A DNA stretch of 64,000 bases from Alphaproteobacteria bacterium LSUCC0684 (lineage in GTDB: Bacteria; Pseudomonadota; Alphaproteobacteria; Puniceispirillales; UBA1172): NCBI GenBank assembly GCA_041228335.1, contig CP166130.1, forward strand, positions 558,001 to 622,000. Reading direction: 5' to 3'. The notes under the pieces are model-generated. The model had not been told where the DNA came from. It made no database searches and saw only the letters and a program-made list of their open reading frames with translations. The first letter of the stretch is position 1. The number at the start of each line of letters is the position of its first letter. Both the position numbers and the translations under genes were made by a program. Below, one piece after another: positions 9,170-16,760 of the stretch.

Positions 9170-11121
9170 GGCTGCTCCTTATCGTCGGGATATGTCGATC
9201 TGCCCATGGCGATGATCCCGCCCAGCGCCATCAACCCGGCACCGAACCAGATCCAGGACACAAGAGGCTTGTCGTAAAGCCTGAGGGTGTAGCCGCGTTC
9301 GGCATCGCCATCGCCGAGGACAGCATAGGCATCGCCGTCGATGCGGGGACGGATCGCGGCTTCGGTGGTGGTGGTGCCGGCAACAGGATAGAAGCGGATT
9401 TCGCTGATCATCGTGTCGATGACGTCGCCCTTCTTGTCGATGAGGCTGAGCCTGGCGGCGGTGGAGGTATAGTTCGGCCCGGCCAGAGGTTTCACGTCTT
9501 CGAGCCGGAATGTCTTTGAGCCGGCCTTGAGCGTATCGCCGGGAAAGATGCGTTCGATCGTCTCGCTCTGGAAGAAACTGGCCCCGGCGGCGCCGAGAAT
9601 AAAGACCGCCACCCCCAGATGGGCGATATTCATCCCCCAGCGGGACAGGGGCATTCCGGCCAGACGGCGCAGGGCATCGGCAGGTTTCGCCCGGGTCATC
9701 CCGGTGGTGACGGCGATATCCATCATCACGCCTGCAATGAGCCAGAGCGCAAGGCCGATTGTTGCAAGGGCGGTGACGTTGCGAGGGGCAAGAGCAAGGG
9801 TGCAGACGCCGATACCGGCAAGAACAAACGCCAAAAGAGGGATGAGCCGTTTTATCAGAAGCCGGCTTTCGGCCCGCTGCCAGGCCAGGAGTGGCCCGGC
9901 CGCCATCACCACCACCATGAGCCCCATCAATGGCGCAAAGGTGGCGTTATAGAAGGGCGGGCCCACGGAAATGCGTGCCCCGTTCCAGGCTTCAAGCCCG
10001 AGGGGATAGAGCGTGCCGATCAGCACCGTGGCGGTGGCAACAACAAGCAGGAGGTTATTGGCGACAAGCGCGGTCTCACGGCTCAGCAAGGCGGATCTGT
10101 CGCGGGAGGCCAGCCGGTCCCCGCGCAGCGCGAAGAGGAGAAGCGGGCCGCCAATGCTCACCATCAGCATCGTCAGAATGACCATGCCGCGCGCGGGATC
10201 CGTCGCAAAAGCATGGACAGATGTCAGAAGCCCGGAGCGAACAATGAACGTCCCGAGCAGACTGAGCGCAAAACCGATGATGGCGAGAAGAACCGTCCAG
10301 GTCTTGAACGTATTTCTTTTCTCAACCACGATCACCGAATGGATCAGCGCTGTCGCGATGAGCCAGGGCAGGAGCGAGGCGTTTTCCACCGGATCCCAGA
10401 ACCACCAGCCGCCCCAGCCGAGTTCGTAATAGGCCCACCACGAACCAAGCGCGATCCCGAGGGTGAGGGCGGACCAGGCGGCAAGAATGAACGGTCTTGC
10501 CTGACATGCCCAATCCCTGTCGGCCTTGCCTTCGATCAGCGCCGCCACGGCAAAGCTGAAGGCAACCGAAAGCCCGACATAGCCGAGATAGAGCATGGGC
10601 GGATGAAAGGCCAGCCCCGGGTCCTGCAGTAGCGGATTAAGCCCGTTGCCATCAAGAGGGGCTGGATCCAGCCGCAGAAACGGATTGGAGGTCAGCAACA
10701 TGAAGAGCAGAAAGGCAAAAGCGATCATGCCCTGAACCGACAGCACGCGTGCCTGCCGTCGAGGCTCAATCCTGCCCGAGACAGCCACCATGGTGGAAAA
10801 CAGCGCAAGGATCAGCACCCAGAGAAGAAGGGAGCCTTCGTGGTTTCCCCAGACGCCCGCAATCTTGTAAAGGACAGGTTTGAGCGAATGAGAGTGGCTG
10901 GCCACGAGTTTGACCGAAAAGTCAGAGCGCAGAAAAGCCGTGGTCAGGAGACCAAAGGCAATCAGTATCTGGCCGAGAAGCACGATTGCGGCGGATCGTC
11001 CCGCCCGCAACAGGCGGATATCCCCGAGATGCGCGCCAAGCATCGGGATGATGGCCATCATGAGTGCCGTGCCGATACTCAAGGCAAGGGTGAAATGCCC
11101 GATTTCGGCAAGGCCGTTCAA
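9166..11121 (-). CDS. ccmF: Haem lyase subunit CcmF
   Basis: This 651-aa polytopic inner-membrane protein is the usual CcmF length. It carries the tryptophan-rich haem-handling motif GWGGWWFWDPVENASLLPWL near residue 230. Conserved neighbours include EGSLLLWVLIL and PPMLYLGYVGLS, the periplasmic histidine region, and a large C-terminal periplasmic domain before the last helix. CcmF with CcmH and CcmI ligates haem from holo-CcmE to apocytochrome c. It is coupled to ccmE and ccmG by four-base overlaps. Confidence 0.96.
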   Translation of the reverse strand: MNGLAEIGHFTLALSIGTALMMAIIPMLGAHLGDIRLLRAGRSAAIVLLGQILIAFGLLTTAFLRSDFSVKLVASHSHSLKPVLYKIAGVWGNHEGSLLLWVLILALFSTMVAVSGRIEPRRQARVLSVQGMIAFAFLLFMLLTSNPFLRLDPAPLDGNGLNPLLQDPGLAFHPPMLYLGYVGLSVAFSFAVAALIEGKADRDWACQARPFILAAWSALTLGIALGSWWAYYELGWGGWWFWDPVENASLLPWLIATALIHSVIVVEKRNTFKTWTVLLAIIGFALSLLGTFIVRSGLLTSVHAFATDPARGMVILTMLMVSIGGPLLLFALRGDRLASRDRSALLSRETALVANNLLLVVATATVLIGTLYPLGLEAWNGARISVGPPFYNATFAPLMGLMVVVMAAGPLLAWQRAESRLLIKRLIPLLAFVLAGIGVCTLALAPRNVTALATIGLALWLIAGVMMDIAVTTGMTRAKPADALRRLAGMPLSRWGMNIAHLGVAVFILGAAGASFFQSETIERIFPGDTLKAGSKTFRLEDVKPLAGPNYTSTAARLSLIDKKGDVIDTMISEIRFYPVAGTTTTEAAIRPRIDGDAYAVLGDGDAERGYTLRLYDKPLVSWIWFGAGLMALGGIIAMGRSTYPDDKEQP

Positions 11122-11564
11122 TTCCCGGTCTCCCCGCCTTGCCAGACCCCCTGTTCTTTCAGGGTTTCGGCCACTTCCTTCGGCATATAGGTTTCATCAT
11201 GTTTGGCAAGGACGGTATCGGCGGTGAAATTCTTCCCGTTGAAGGTGCCTTCGGCGATGATGCCCTGGCCTTCGCGAAAGAGATCTGGCAGAACGCCGCG
11301 ATAGGCGATGGTGACATCGGTGGTGCCATCGCTGACATCAAATCGGGCATCGATCCCGTCAATGGCAACCGATCCTTCCACCACCAGACCACCAACCCTG
11401 ATCCGGCGATCATCAAGAGGCTTGCCCATGAGATCCGTCGGCCCGTAGAAATAGACAACCGTATCTTCGAGCGCCACCAGCACCAGTGATGCCGCCAGCG
11501 CAAGAACGGCCCCGGCCGCCGCCAACCCGATGCCGCGCCGCATCTTGGGGGAGAGGTCAGCCAT
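11118..11564 (-). CDS. ccmE: Haem chaperone CcmE
   Basis: This protein of about 148 aa starts at the ATG at 11564; an in-frame ATG six codons earlier lies in ccmD. It has an N-terminal signal-anchor helix, then an OB-fold. FYGPTDL, RVGGLVVEGSV and YRGVLPDLFREGQGIIAEG are typical of CcmE. The covalent haem-binding histidine and the following tyrosine are present in VLAKHDETYMP. CcmE takes haem from the CcmABCD complex and carries it to CcmF. It overlaps ccmD by eight bases and ccmF by four. Confidence 0.95.
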   Translation of the reverse strand: MADLSPKMRRGIGLAAAGAVLALAASLVLVALEDTVVYFYGPTDLMGKPLDDRRIRVGGLVVEGSVAIDGIDARFDVSDGTTDVTIAYRGVLPDLFREGQGIIAEGTFNGKNFTADTVLAKHDETYMPKEVAETLKEQGVWQGGETGN

Positions 11565-11739
11565 GTTCTTTCGTCCCTTCATCTGTTTCCCCGGTGGCGG
11601 TCAATCCGGCCAGCCTGGCACTTGACTGCCGGTGCCGGTGGATACTGGCAAGCGTAATGCCGCCAAGAATGAGGACGCCAACACTCCAGGCAGGCCAGAT
11701 ATAGGCGGCATAGCCTCCCATGGAAAGGAATTCTTCCAT
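11557..11739 (-). CDS. ccmD: Haem exporter protein CcmD
   Basis: This 60-aa protein has one membrane helix (YIWPAWSVGVLILGGITLAS) and a charged cytoplasmic tail (HRHRQSSARL), the usual CcmD pattern. CcmD stabilises CcmABC with CcmE and helps release holo-CcmE. It sits exactly between ccmC and ccmE and shares one base with the end of ccmC. The sequence family is poorly conserved, so the call leans on size, topology and position. Confidence 0.85.
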   Translation of the reverse strand: MEEFLSMGGYAAYIWPAWSVGVLILGGITLASIHRHRQSSARLAGLTATGETDEGTKEHG

Positions 11740-12464
11740 CAGGACTGGCCCCCGATCCGTTGCGCGAGCACGTCTATGCGGCGTTCGGTCAGGAGTGTCC
11801 GCATCCGGAGAATGGATATGGCAATGAACCAGCTCAGCATGGCCAGCGCCATCAGAAAAAGCGGCGTCAGCATGCTCGGGTCAACCAACGGGCCGCCACG
11901 ACGGATGATGCTCGCCCCTTGATGAAGCGTGTTCCACCAGTCAACGGAAAACTTGATGATCGGCAGGTTGATCACGCCGACCAGCAGCAGGAGAGATGCG
12001 GCCTTGCTGCCGCGCTCGCTGCGGTCAAACCCGTCGACAAGGGCGATATAGCCGACATAGAGAAAGAACAGGATCAGCATGGAGGTCAGCCGTGCATCCC
12101 AGACCCACCAGGTTCCCCACATGGGCCGACCCCAGAAGGACCCGGTTATCAAGGTGATCAGCGCAAAGCCCGCACCGGGAAGGGCCATGGCTCTGGCCCC
12201 GATATCCGCCAGCGGATGTTTCCATACAAGAAAGAAAAATGCCGCCACCGCCATCATGAGGTATCCGGCCAGCGCCATCCAGGCGGCGGGGACGTGGATA
12301 TACATGATCCGGACTGTCTCCCCCTGCTGATAATCTGCCGGGGAGTTGAGGAAGGCCGCATACAGCCCTGCGCAGGCCGACAGCCCGAAGATCACCCAGG
12401 CGACGGGCAGAATGACACGGGTCAGTTTCAGAAACCGGGTCGGGTTTGCGAGGTAATCAAACAT
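11739..12464 (-). CDS. ccmC: Haem exporter / haem handling protein CcmC
   Basis: This 241-aa protein has six membrane helices. The WWD-type haem motif WGTWWVWDARLTSMLILF lies near residue 116, and periplasmic loops carry histidines (YIHVPAAWMAL; WWNTLHQGASI). CcmC presents haem to CcmE. It is the first gene visible in this ccm operon. The ATP-binding and permease genes ccmA and ccmB, often just upstream, are not next to it. They would have to be elsewhere in the genome. Confidence 0.95.
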   Translation of the reverse strand: MFDYLANPTRFLKLTRVILPVAWVIFGLSACAGLYAAFLNSPADYQQGETVRIMYIHVPAAWMALAGYLMMAVAAFFFLVWKHPLADIGARAMALPGAGFALITLITGSFWGRPMWGTWWVWDARLTSMLILFFLYVGYIALVDGFDRSERGSKAASLLLLVGVINLPIIKFSVDWWNTLHQGASIIRRGGPLVDPSMLTPLFLMALAMLSWFIAISILRMRTLLTERRIDVLAQRIGGQS

Positions 12465-12565
12465 AATCCTGTTCTACCAGCATCATGGCGATTTCGATAT
12501 GCGTATTTTTATCGCGGGGGGGCGGATGCTTGCCTGAAGAGTGCCTTGAGGCGTTAACGCAAAGC

Positions 12566-13639
12566 TCAGACCCGGGCCGCCGCTTCAACCATCACCTTCA
12601 ATTTGGCTTCAGCAAGCCCGGCGGGCAGAAGGCCGAGACCGCAATCAGGCGCTGCCACCAGCCGGTCACGGTCGATATGCTCGAGGGCGGCTTTGAGGCG
12701 CTGCTCAATTTCATCCACCGTTTCAAGCCGGCTTCGCGCCACGGCAACGGTGCCGAAAATGATGGTCTTTTTCGAGAAAAGATCAAGGAGGCCAAGATCA
12801 TTGCAACAATGCGCATCCTCGATGGAGAGCTGATCAAATCCCGCCTCATCGACGGCAGCGGAAAGCCGGGCATAGCTCTGGGGATCAGCTTTCTTGTAAT
12901 CTTCATCATCAAGGTGATCAGGGTAGCCGCAACACATGTGAACAATTCGCGTCACATGGCCCGGGACGTTGTGAAAGCATCGTTCCAGCCCGTCGAGGCC
13001 GAAATCAAGCGCGTCATCCACCTGGCGGGCAAAAAGAGGCTCATCGACCTGAATATATGTGCATCCGGCCTCCACCAGCCCGAGAATTTCCCGGTTGACG
13101 GTCTCTGCGAGATCACGGTTCAGCCGCGGCCGGTCATTGTAGTGGCAATCGGCGTTGGTATCCATGATCGTCAGCGGCCCCGGGAGGGTGAATTTAAGCG
13201 GCACCGGGCTTGCTTTCTGCGCGGCCTTGAAATCATGGGGGGCATAGAGCGGCCCCTTGTGCGCAACCTCGCCACGGATGGCAGGCAGATCGGTTTCATA
13301 TGCCCCATCCCGAAGGACACGATGCTCAAGATGGTGGAAATCAAAGCCCTCGATATGACGGCAATGGTAATGGATGTAGTTTTCACGCCGGACCTCACCA
13401 TCGGTGGGAATGGTCACCCCGGCATTGACCTGAATGTCGATCACTTCCTTTGCGGCGCGCACGAAAAGAGCCTCATCCTCAGGGGTGAGGTTTTCCAACG
13501 CCCTGGTGTAATCCAGCGTTGTCTTGGGGGCGTTCATTCCGCCTTCGGTGCGGGCCGCGTCAAACCAGTCGCGCACCGGCAGGTAATCAGGTTTCGGAAA
13601 AGATCCGATGGTGGTGGTGGGTATCGGTTTGCCGGCCAT
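12566..13639 (-). CDS. MetE C-terminal-domain-like methyltransferase (cobalamin-independent methionine synthase family)
   Basis: This protein of about 357 aa resembles only the catalytic C-terminal half of MetE. It opens with TTTIGSFPKPDYL, as core-MetE proteins do. The full zinc site is visible: HMCCGY (His and Cys ligands), a glutamate in LSIEDAHC and the last cysteine in APDCGLGLLP. Such stand-alone proteins transfer methyl groups to thiols, in some cases homocysteine, from donors that may differ from methyl-tetrahydrofolate. I chose the ATG at 13639 because a clear GGGAGGAT ribosome-binding site precedes it. The upstream in-frame extension to 13744 is not supported. It is a single gene between ccmC and an arsC-like gene. 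Confidence 0.85.
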   Translation of the reverse strand: MAGKPIPTTTIGSFPKPDYLPVRDWFDAARTEGGMNAPKTTLDYTRALENLTPEDEALFVRAAKEVIDIQVNAGVTIPTDGEVRRENYIHYHCRHIEGFDFHHLEHRVLRDGAYETDLPAIRGEVAHKGPLYAPHDFKAAQKASPVPLKFTLPGPLTIMDTNADCHYNDRPRLNRDLAETVNREILGLVEAGCTYIQVDEPLFARQVDDALDFGLDGLERCFHNVPGHVTRIVHMCCGYPDHLDDEDYKKADPQSYARLSAAVDEAGFDQLSIEDAHCCNDLGLLDLFSKKTIIFGTVAVARSRLETVDEIEQRLKAALEHIDRDRLVAAPDCGLGLLPAGLAEAKLKVMVEAAARV

Positions 13640-13748
13640 GATTATCCTCCCTGGTGCCATCAAGACTATGCGTGTCAGTATAGCAGAAAGCACGCCTTGA
13701 GGCACATGGATTTGCCGAATTGCGGTGCAGGCCGAAGGGAACAAGCCA

Positions 13749-14099
13749 TCAGAGAAGGGTGAGCACGTTTTCGGGCGGGCGGCCTATGACCGCCTTGTCC
13801 CCTTTGCAGATGATGGGACGTTCGATGACTTTCGGGTGCCGGATCATCAGTGAAATGAGGCGGTCTTCGGAAATCGCGCCAAGCGGGGCGATATGGTCTT
13901 TGTATTCTGTCTCCCCCTTGCGGAGGAGATCTTCTGCCCGCATTGCCAATTTTCGCAGCACCTCGCGGAAATCATCCGCTGATGGCGGTGTTTCCATATA
14001 GAGGATGATGCGCGGCTCAACCCCGTTTTCCTGGAGAAGAGCCAGCGCCTTGCGTGATTTGCTGCATCGAGGATTATGGTAGATCGTGAGGTGATCCAT
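13749..14099 (-). CDS. ArsC-family (glutaredoxin-linked) reductase
   Basis: This 116-aa protein has the thioredoxin-like ArsC fold. It has YHNPRCSKSRKALALLQ with the catalytic cysteine at about residue 12, then the oxyanion-binding arginine region RHPKVIERPI and KAVIGRPPENV near the C-terminus. These are the hallmarks of the glutaredoxin-dependent arsenate reductase family, which also includes YfgD and Spx-like proteins. No arsenical regulator or efflux gene is nearby, so arsenate may not be the real substrate. It appears to be monocistronic. Confidence 0.85.
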   Translation of the reverse strand: MDHLTIYHNPRCSKSRKALALLQENGVEPRIILYMETPPSADDFREVLRKLAMRAEDLLRKGETEYKDHIAPLGAISEDRLISLMIRHPKVIERPIICKGDKAVIGRPPENVLTLL

Positions 14100-14197
14100 C
14101 CTTCTTTCCGCTCATCATCGGTGTATCATCTGGCAAGGCTGAGGTGTATTTTAATGGGCATAATTTCTTTTACCGTATCAGCCAGGTTGCTGGATTT

Positions 14198-14512
14198 TCA
14201 GCTCCGTGAATACCCGCCTTCGAGACGATATGTCTGGCTTCTCGGGCCACCAACCCTGGAGAGAAGATTGATTTTTTCCAGAGACTTAATTGACTTGTAG
14301 AACTGCGACTTCGAGATGACATCGCTGGTATTGGAAGCCTCTTCAAAAAGATCTTCGTAAGATGCCTTGAATACCTGCTCCCCTTCCTGGGACAATTTCC
14401 AGAGCATCAGCAAAACTTCCCGGTCCGAATTTGTCAGGCTGGAAAGGCCGATATCTTCAGCGGCATGATTTGCCATTTTCAGAAGGCCCAGAAACAAACT
14501 AAGATTGCTCAT
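14198..14512 (-). CDS. Small winged-helix (MarR-like) protein
   Basis: This 104-aa protein is mostly helical with a plausible winged-helix core: SDREVLLMLWKLSQEG, then ISKSQFYKSIKSLEKINLLSRVG as the recognition helix and wing start. It has no sensor domain. The gene overlaps the 3' end of the upstream membrane-protein gene by 14 bases, so the two are probably translated together. A regulator or adaptor acting with that membrane protein is a reasonable guess. The family was not identified with certainty. Confidence 0.6.
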   Translation of the reverse strand: MSNLSLFLGLLKMANHAAEDIGLSSLTNSDREVLLMLWKLSQEGEQVFKASYEDLFEEASNTSDVISKSQFYKSIKSLEKINLLSRVGGPRSQTYRLEGGYSRS

Positions 14513-15077
14513 ATTTTTTCCTTAAAAGTAGAAAGTTCATTATTGGTCTGAATACAAACAGGAATAACACAAAAATTACAACAGATCCAATCATATCCCC
14601 AATTATCATCATGAAAAGAAAATATACCTCTTCAAAACCGTAAAGCAATTGATGGCTGAGCGCATTGATAAACGACGACATGAGCGAAATTGACAAATAC
14701 AGCCACAAAACATTTATGTTGATCACTTCATCGTCAATCGGGGCCTTCCACAACGGGCGTTTGAGGGAGGCGTTGATCATAAGAATCGGGATGATAACCG
14801 CCATGGTCCCGATCAAAGACCCTTTTACGATAGTTAATGATAATCCTGCCGTGAGCAGGCCGAAAAGCAATTGGGCCAGAAAAATGTAGATAAACGCCGC
14901 AGGTCCGAGGATCAGTGCATAGAGAATTTTCATCCCGTGGGGGATGAAAACGTAACTGACCTTTGATACATACACATCTGTCCGCAACGCCAGTTCGGCA
15001 GGGTATATTGCATAAATCTGTAACAAATATGAGGCAAAAATGAACAGAAAATAGATAAAAAACGTTTCTTTTTTCAT
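14499..15077 (-). CDS. Polytopic inner-membrane protein of unknown function
   Basis: This protein of about 192 aa has five or six hydrophobic segments (FFIYFLFIFASYLLQIYAIY; GMKILYALILGPAAFIYIFL; GSLIGTMAVIIPILMI; LWLYLSISLMSSFINAL; FLFMMIIGDMIGSVVIFVLF). The start is the ATG at 15077; a TTG four codons upstream also keeps the frame. VFIPHGMKILYALILGP and the MIIGDMIGS segment recall sensory membrane domains such as MASE1, but the output domain is missing. It is followed by an overlapping small winged-helix gene, suggesting a two-protein sensor and regulator unit. The function is not known. Confidence 0.6.
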   Translation of the reverse strand: MKKETFFIYFLFIFASYLLQIYAIYPAELALRTDVYVSKVSYVFIPHGMKILYALILGPAAFIYIFLAQLLFGLLTAGLSLTIVKGSLIGTMAVIIPILMINASLKRPLWKAPIDDEVININVLWLYLSISLMSSFINALSHQLLYGFEEVYFLFMMIIGDMIGSVVIFVLFLFVFRPIMNFLLLRKKYEQS

Positions 15078-15186
15078 GAATAAAAACAATCTCTTAAGCG
15101 GCGAAATTTCAGCCTAGCCAATTTATGCCGGATTTGCAATTTTTAGATTGAGCCTTAAGGTTGTTTGCAAAGGTGGTGAGATACGC

Positions 15187-15597
15187 ATGGTACATTTTCT
15201 CCGGTCCTCATTGATCGTCATCAAATCCAGCCCTCGATTGGCCGGGGCACTGTCCTGGGTTCTGGCCCTGATTATCATCGTCTTGTCGCTGACGCCATTG
15301 CAGCAACTGCCTGAAGTTCCCGGGGGTGATAAAACCCATCATCTCATCGCCTATGCTGCCCTGGCTTTTCCGAATGCGCTGGCAAGGCCGGGGAAGATAT
15401 TCTTCTTTGGGCTGATTTATGCGGGTCTGGGCGGCGGTATCGAGTTGATCCAGCCTTATGCAAACCGATATGGCTCATGGCTGGATTTTGCCGCCAATCT
15501 GGGTGGTGTCAGCATCGGGACTGTCTGCGGCCTGTATCTGGCCAGATATCTGGCCAGATATCCGGACGGCCATACGCCCGAACAACACCATTCTTAA
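15187..15597 (+). CDS. VanZ-like membrane protein
   Basis: This protein of about 136 aa starts at the ATG at 15187, with AGGTGGTGAG just upstream. It has four hydrophobic helices. The pattern of the VanZ-like family is visible: LSLTPLQQLPE, then GDKTHHLIAYAALAF, then GLGGGIELIQPYANRYGSWLDFAANLGG with the conserved E and D. Family members are small inner-membrane proteins of uncertain role; some affect glycopeptide resistance. The gene is isolated and diverges from the membrane-protein/winged-helix pair. Confidence 0.8.
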   Translation: MVHFLRSSLIVIKSSPRLAGALSWVLALIIIVLSLTPLQQLPEVPGGDKTHHLIAYAALAFPNALARPGKIFFFGLIYAGLGGGIELIQPYANRYGSWLDFAANLGGVSIGTVCGLYLARYLARYPDGHTPEQHHS

Positions 15598-15667
15598 TCA
15601 TAAGGACTTGATCACAAGAGATTAAGGTGCCGGGTAGAGATGAGGCGGCGTTGCTTCAAGTCACCGG

Positions 15668-16498
15668 TCAGGTGGCGGCCATGTAACTCCAGACCAGTCG
15701 GACGCCGAGGATGAAAAGCGCGGCATGGGCAAGGTGATAGAAAAGGCGGTCATTGATGCGCTGATTGAGCCATTTGCCCAGCAACACCCCCACCGGGATA
15801 ACCGGGATCAGAAGAGTGGAAAGAATGATCGTTGCAGGCGTGAACAGCCCGAGATCAAAGAAAAAGGGAAGTTTGGCAATATTGATTGTCAAGAAATACC
15901 AGGCGCTTGTGCCCACCACCAGATAGCGATGAAGCCGCATGGGAAGAAGAAAAACCTGCATCGGGATGCCGCCAGTGAGCGAGATAAAGGAAGAGAAGCC
16001 TGAAAGACTGCACCAGATGCCGGCACGGGAGACAAGACGGCTTCGGACCACGCGCTTTTCCCTGAACGGATGCGCGGTCACAAGAGGGTATTTCCACCTC
16101 ACCCAGTATCTGGTGCCGGTGATCAGCGCAACCAGCCCGATCAGCATTTTCAGCATGGCATCATCGATGAAACTGATGAGCAGATAGCCCAGCATCTGAC
16201 CGATTATGGCGAACAGAACCATCCAGAAAAGCAGTCGCCAGTAGCAGTAGCCACGCCAGATCCAGATCGTCCAGATATCGGTCAAGAGATAGAGAGGCAA
16301 GAGAAGGGCAAGCGTTTCCCGGGGTGGCAGGACCGTCAGCATCAGCGGCGCCGAAAGCGACGCCACCGCGCCACCAAAACCGGATTTGGCTATCGCCATG
16401 AGCAGTACCGAGGCGATCGCGACCCCCCAGAAGATCAGCGCGGGAACTTCAACGAAATCAGGTGGGGAAAGATATGATGCGAGAAATTCGGCAAACAT
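15668..16498 (-). CDS. TauE/SafE-family anion exporter
   Basis: This 276-aa protein has about eight membrane helices in two related halves. Family signatures include AKSGFGGAVASLSAPLMLTVLPPRE near residue 38 and the second-half repeat SGFSSFISLTGGIPMQVFLLPM near residue 165. TauE/SafE proteins export sulfite, sulfoacetate or other anions. The neighbouring molybdoenzyme gene is divergent; a joint role in sulfur metabolism is possible but unproved. A 14-bp tandem repeat lies directly in front of its start codon. Confidence 0.88.
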   Translation of the reverse strand: MFAEFLASYLSPPDFVEVPALIFWGVAIASVLLMAIAKSGFGGAVASLSAPLMLTVLPPRETLALLLPLYLLTDIWTIWIWRGYCYWRLLFWMVLFAIIGQMLGYLLISFIDDAMLKMLIGLVALITGTRYWVRWKYPLVTAHPFREKRVVRSRLVSRAGIWCSLSGFSSFISLTGGIPMQVFLLPMRLHRYLVVGTSAWYFLTINIAKLPFFFDLGLFTPATIILSTLLIPVIPVGVLLGKWLNQRINDRLFYHLAHAALFILGVRLVWSYMAAT

Positions 16499-16503
16499 GG
16501 CCC

Positions 16504-16574
16504 GGAAACATTAAACTGGAAACATTCAACTGGAAACATTCAACTGGAAACGTGCGAACTGGGAACACGTAGAT
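16504..16574. repeat. 14-bp tandem repeat in the 5' leader of the TauE-like gene
   Basis: Three clean consecutive 14-bp units read GGAAACATTAAACT, GGAAACATTCAACT and GGAAACATTCAACT. They are followed by degenerate units of 15 and about 14 bases (GGAAACGTGCGAACT, GGGAACACGTAGAT). The array begins six bases upstream of the TauE-like ATG and runs into the divergent promoter region. It may be an operator array, an mRNA-leader element or simple slippage. The units are too short, and the array too tight, for a CRISPR. Confidence 0.75.
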
Positions 16575-16760
16575 GGGTGTTCGCCGAAAATACTTATACC
16601 CTATCTTTGGGGATGCGGCGAAAGAAGTATAGTAAAAAATACCAGGGATGTTGGCGGAGACGGAACAGATCACGCCACCGGCCCGCACACCTTGCTTGAC
16701 CTTGTGCAAAATTGCGGGCGTAATGAGAATGCCTACAGCGCAATTTTACCAGATGTCATC

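Noticed and set aside
9619-10632. 337-codon plus-strand frame inside ccmF
   Set aside because: Its composition is dominated by charged and glycine residues as expected from the complement of a hydrophobic membrane-protein gene. CcmF itself is certain.
12485-13762. 425-codon plus-strand frame opposite the MetE-like gene
   Set aside because: It is the antisense shadow of a gene with a complete zinc site and a strong ribosome-binding site. Its translation has no recognisable domain.
16504-16574. Possible CRISPR array
   Set aside because: The units are 14 bp in direct tandem with no spacers, and no cas genes are in the window.
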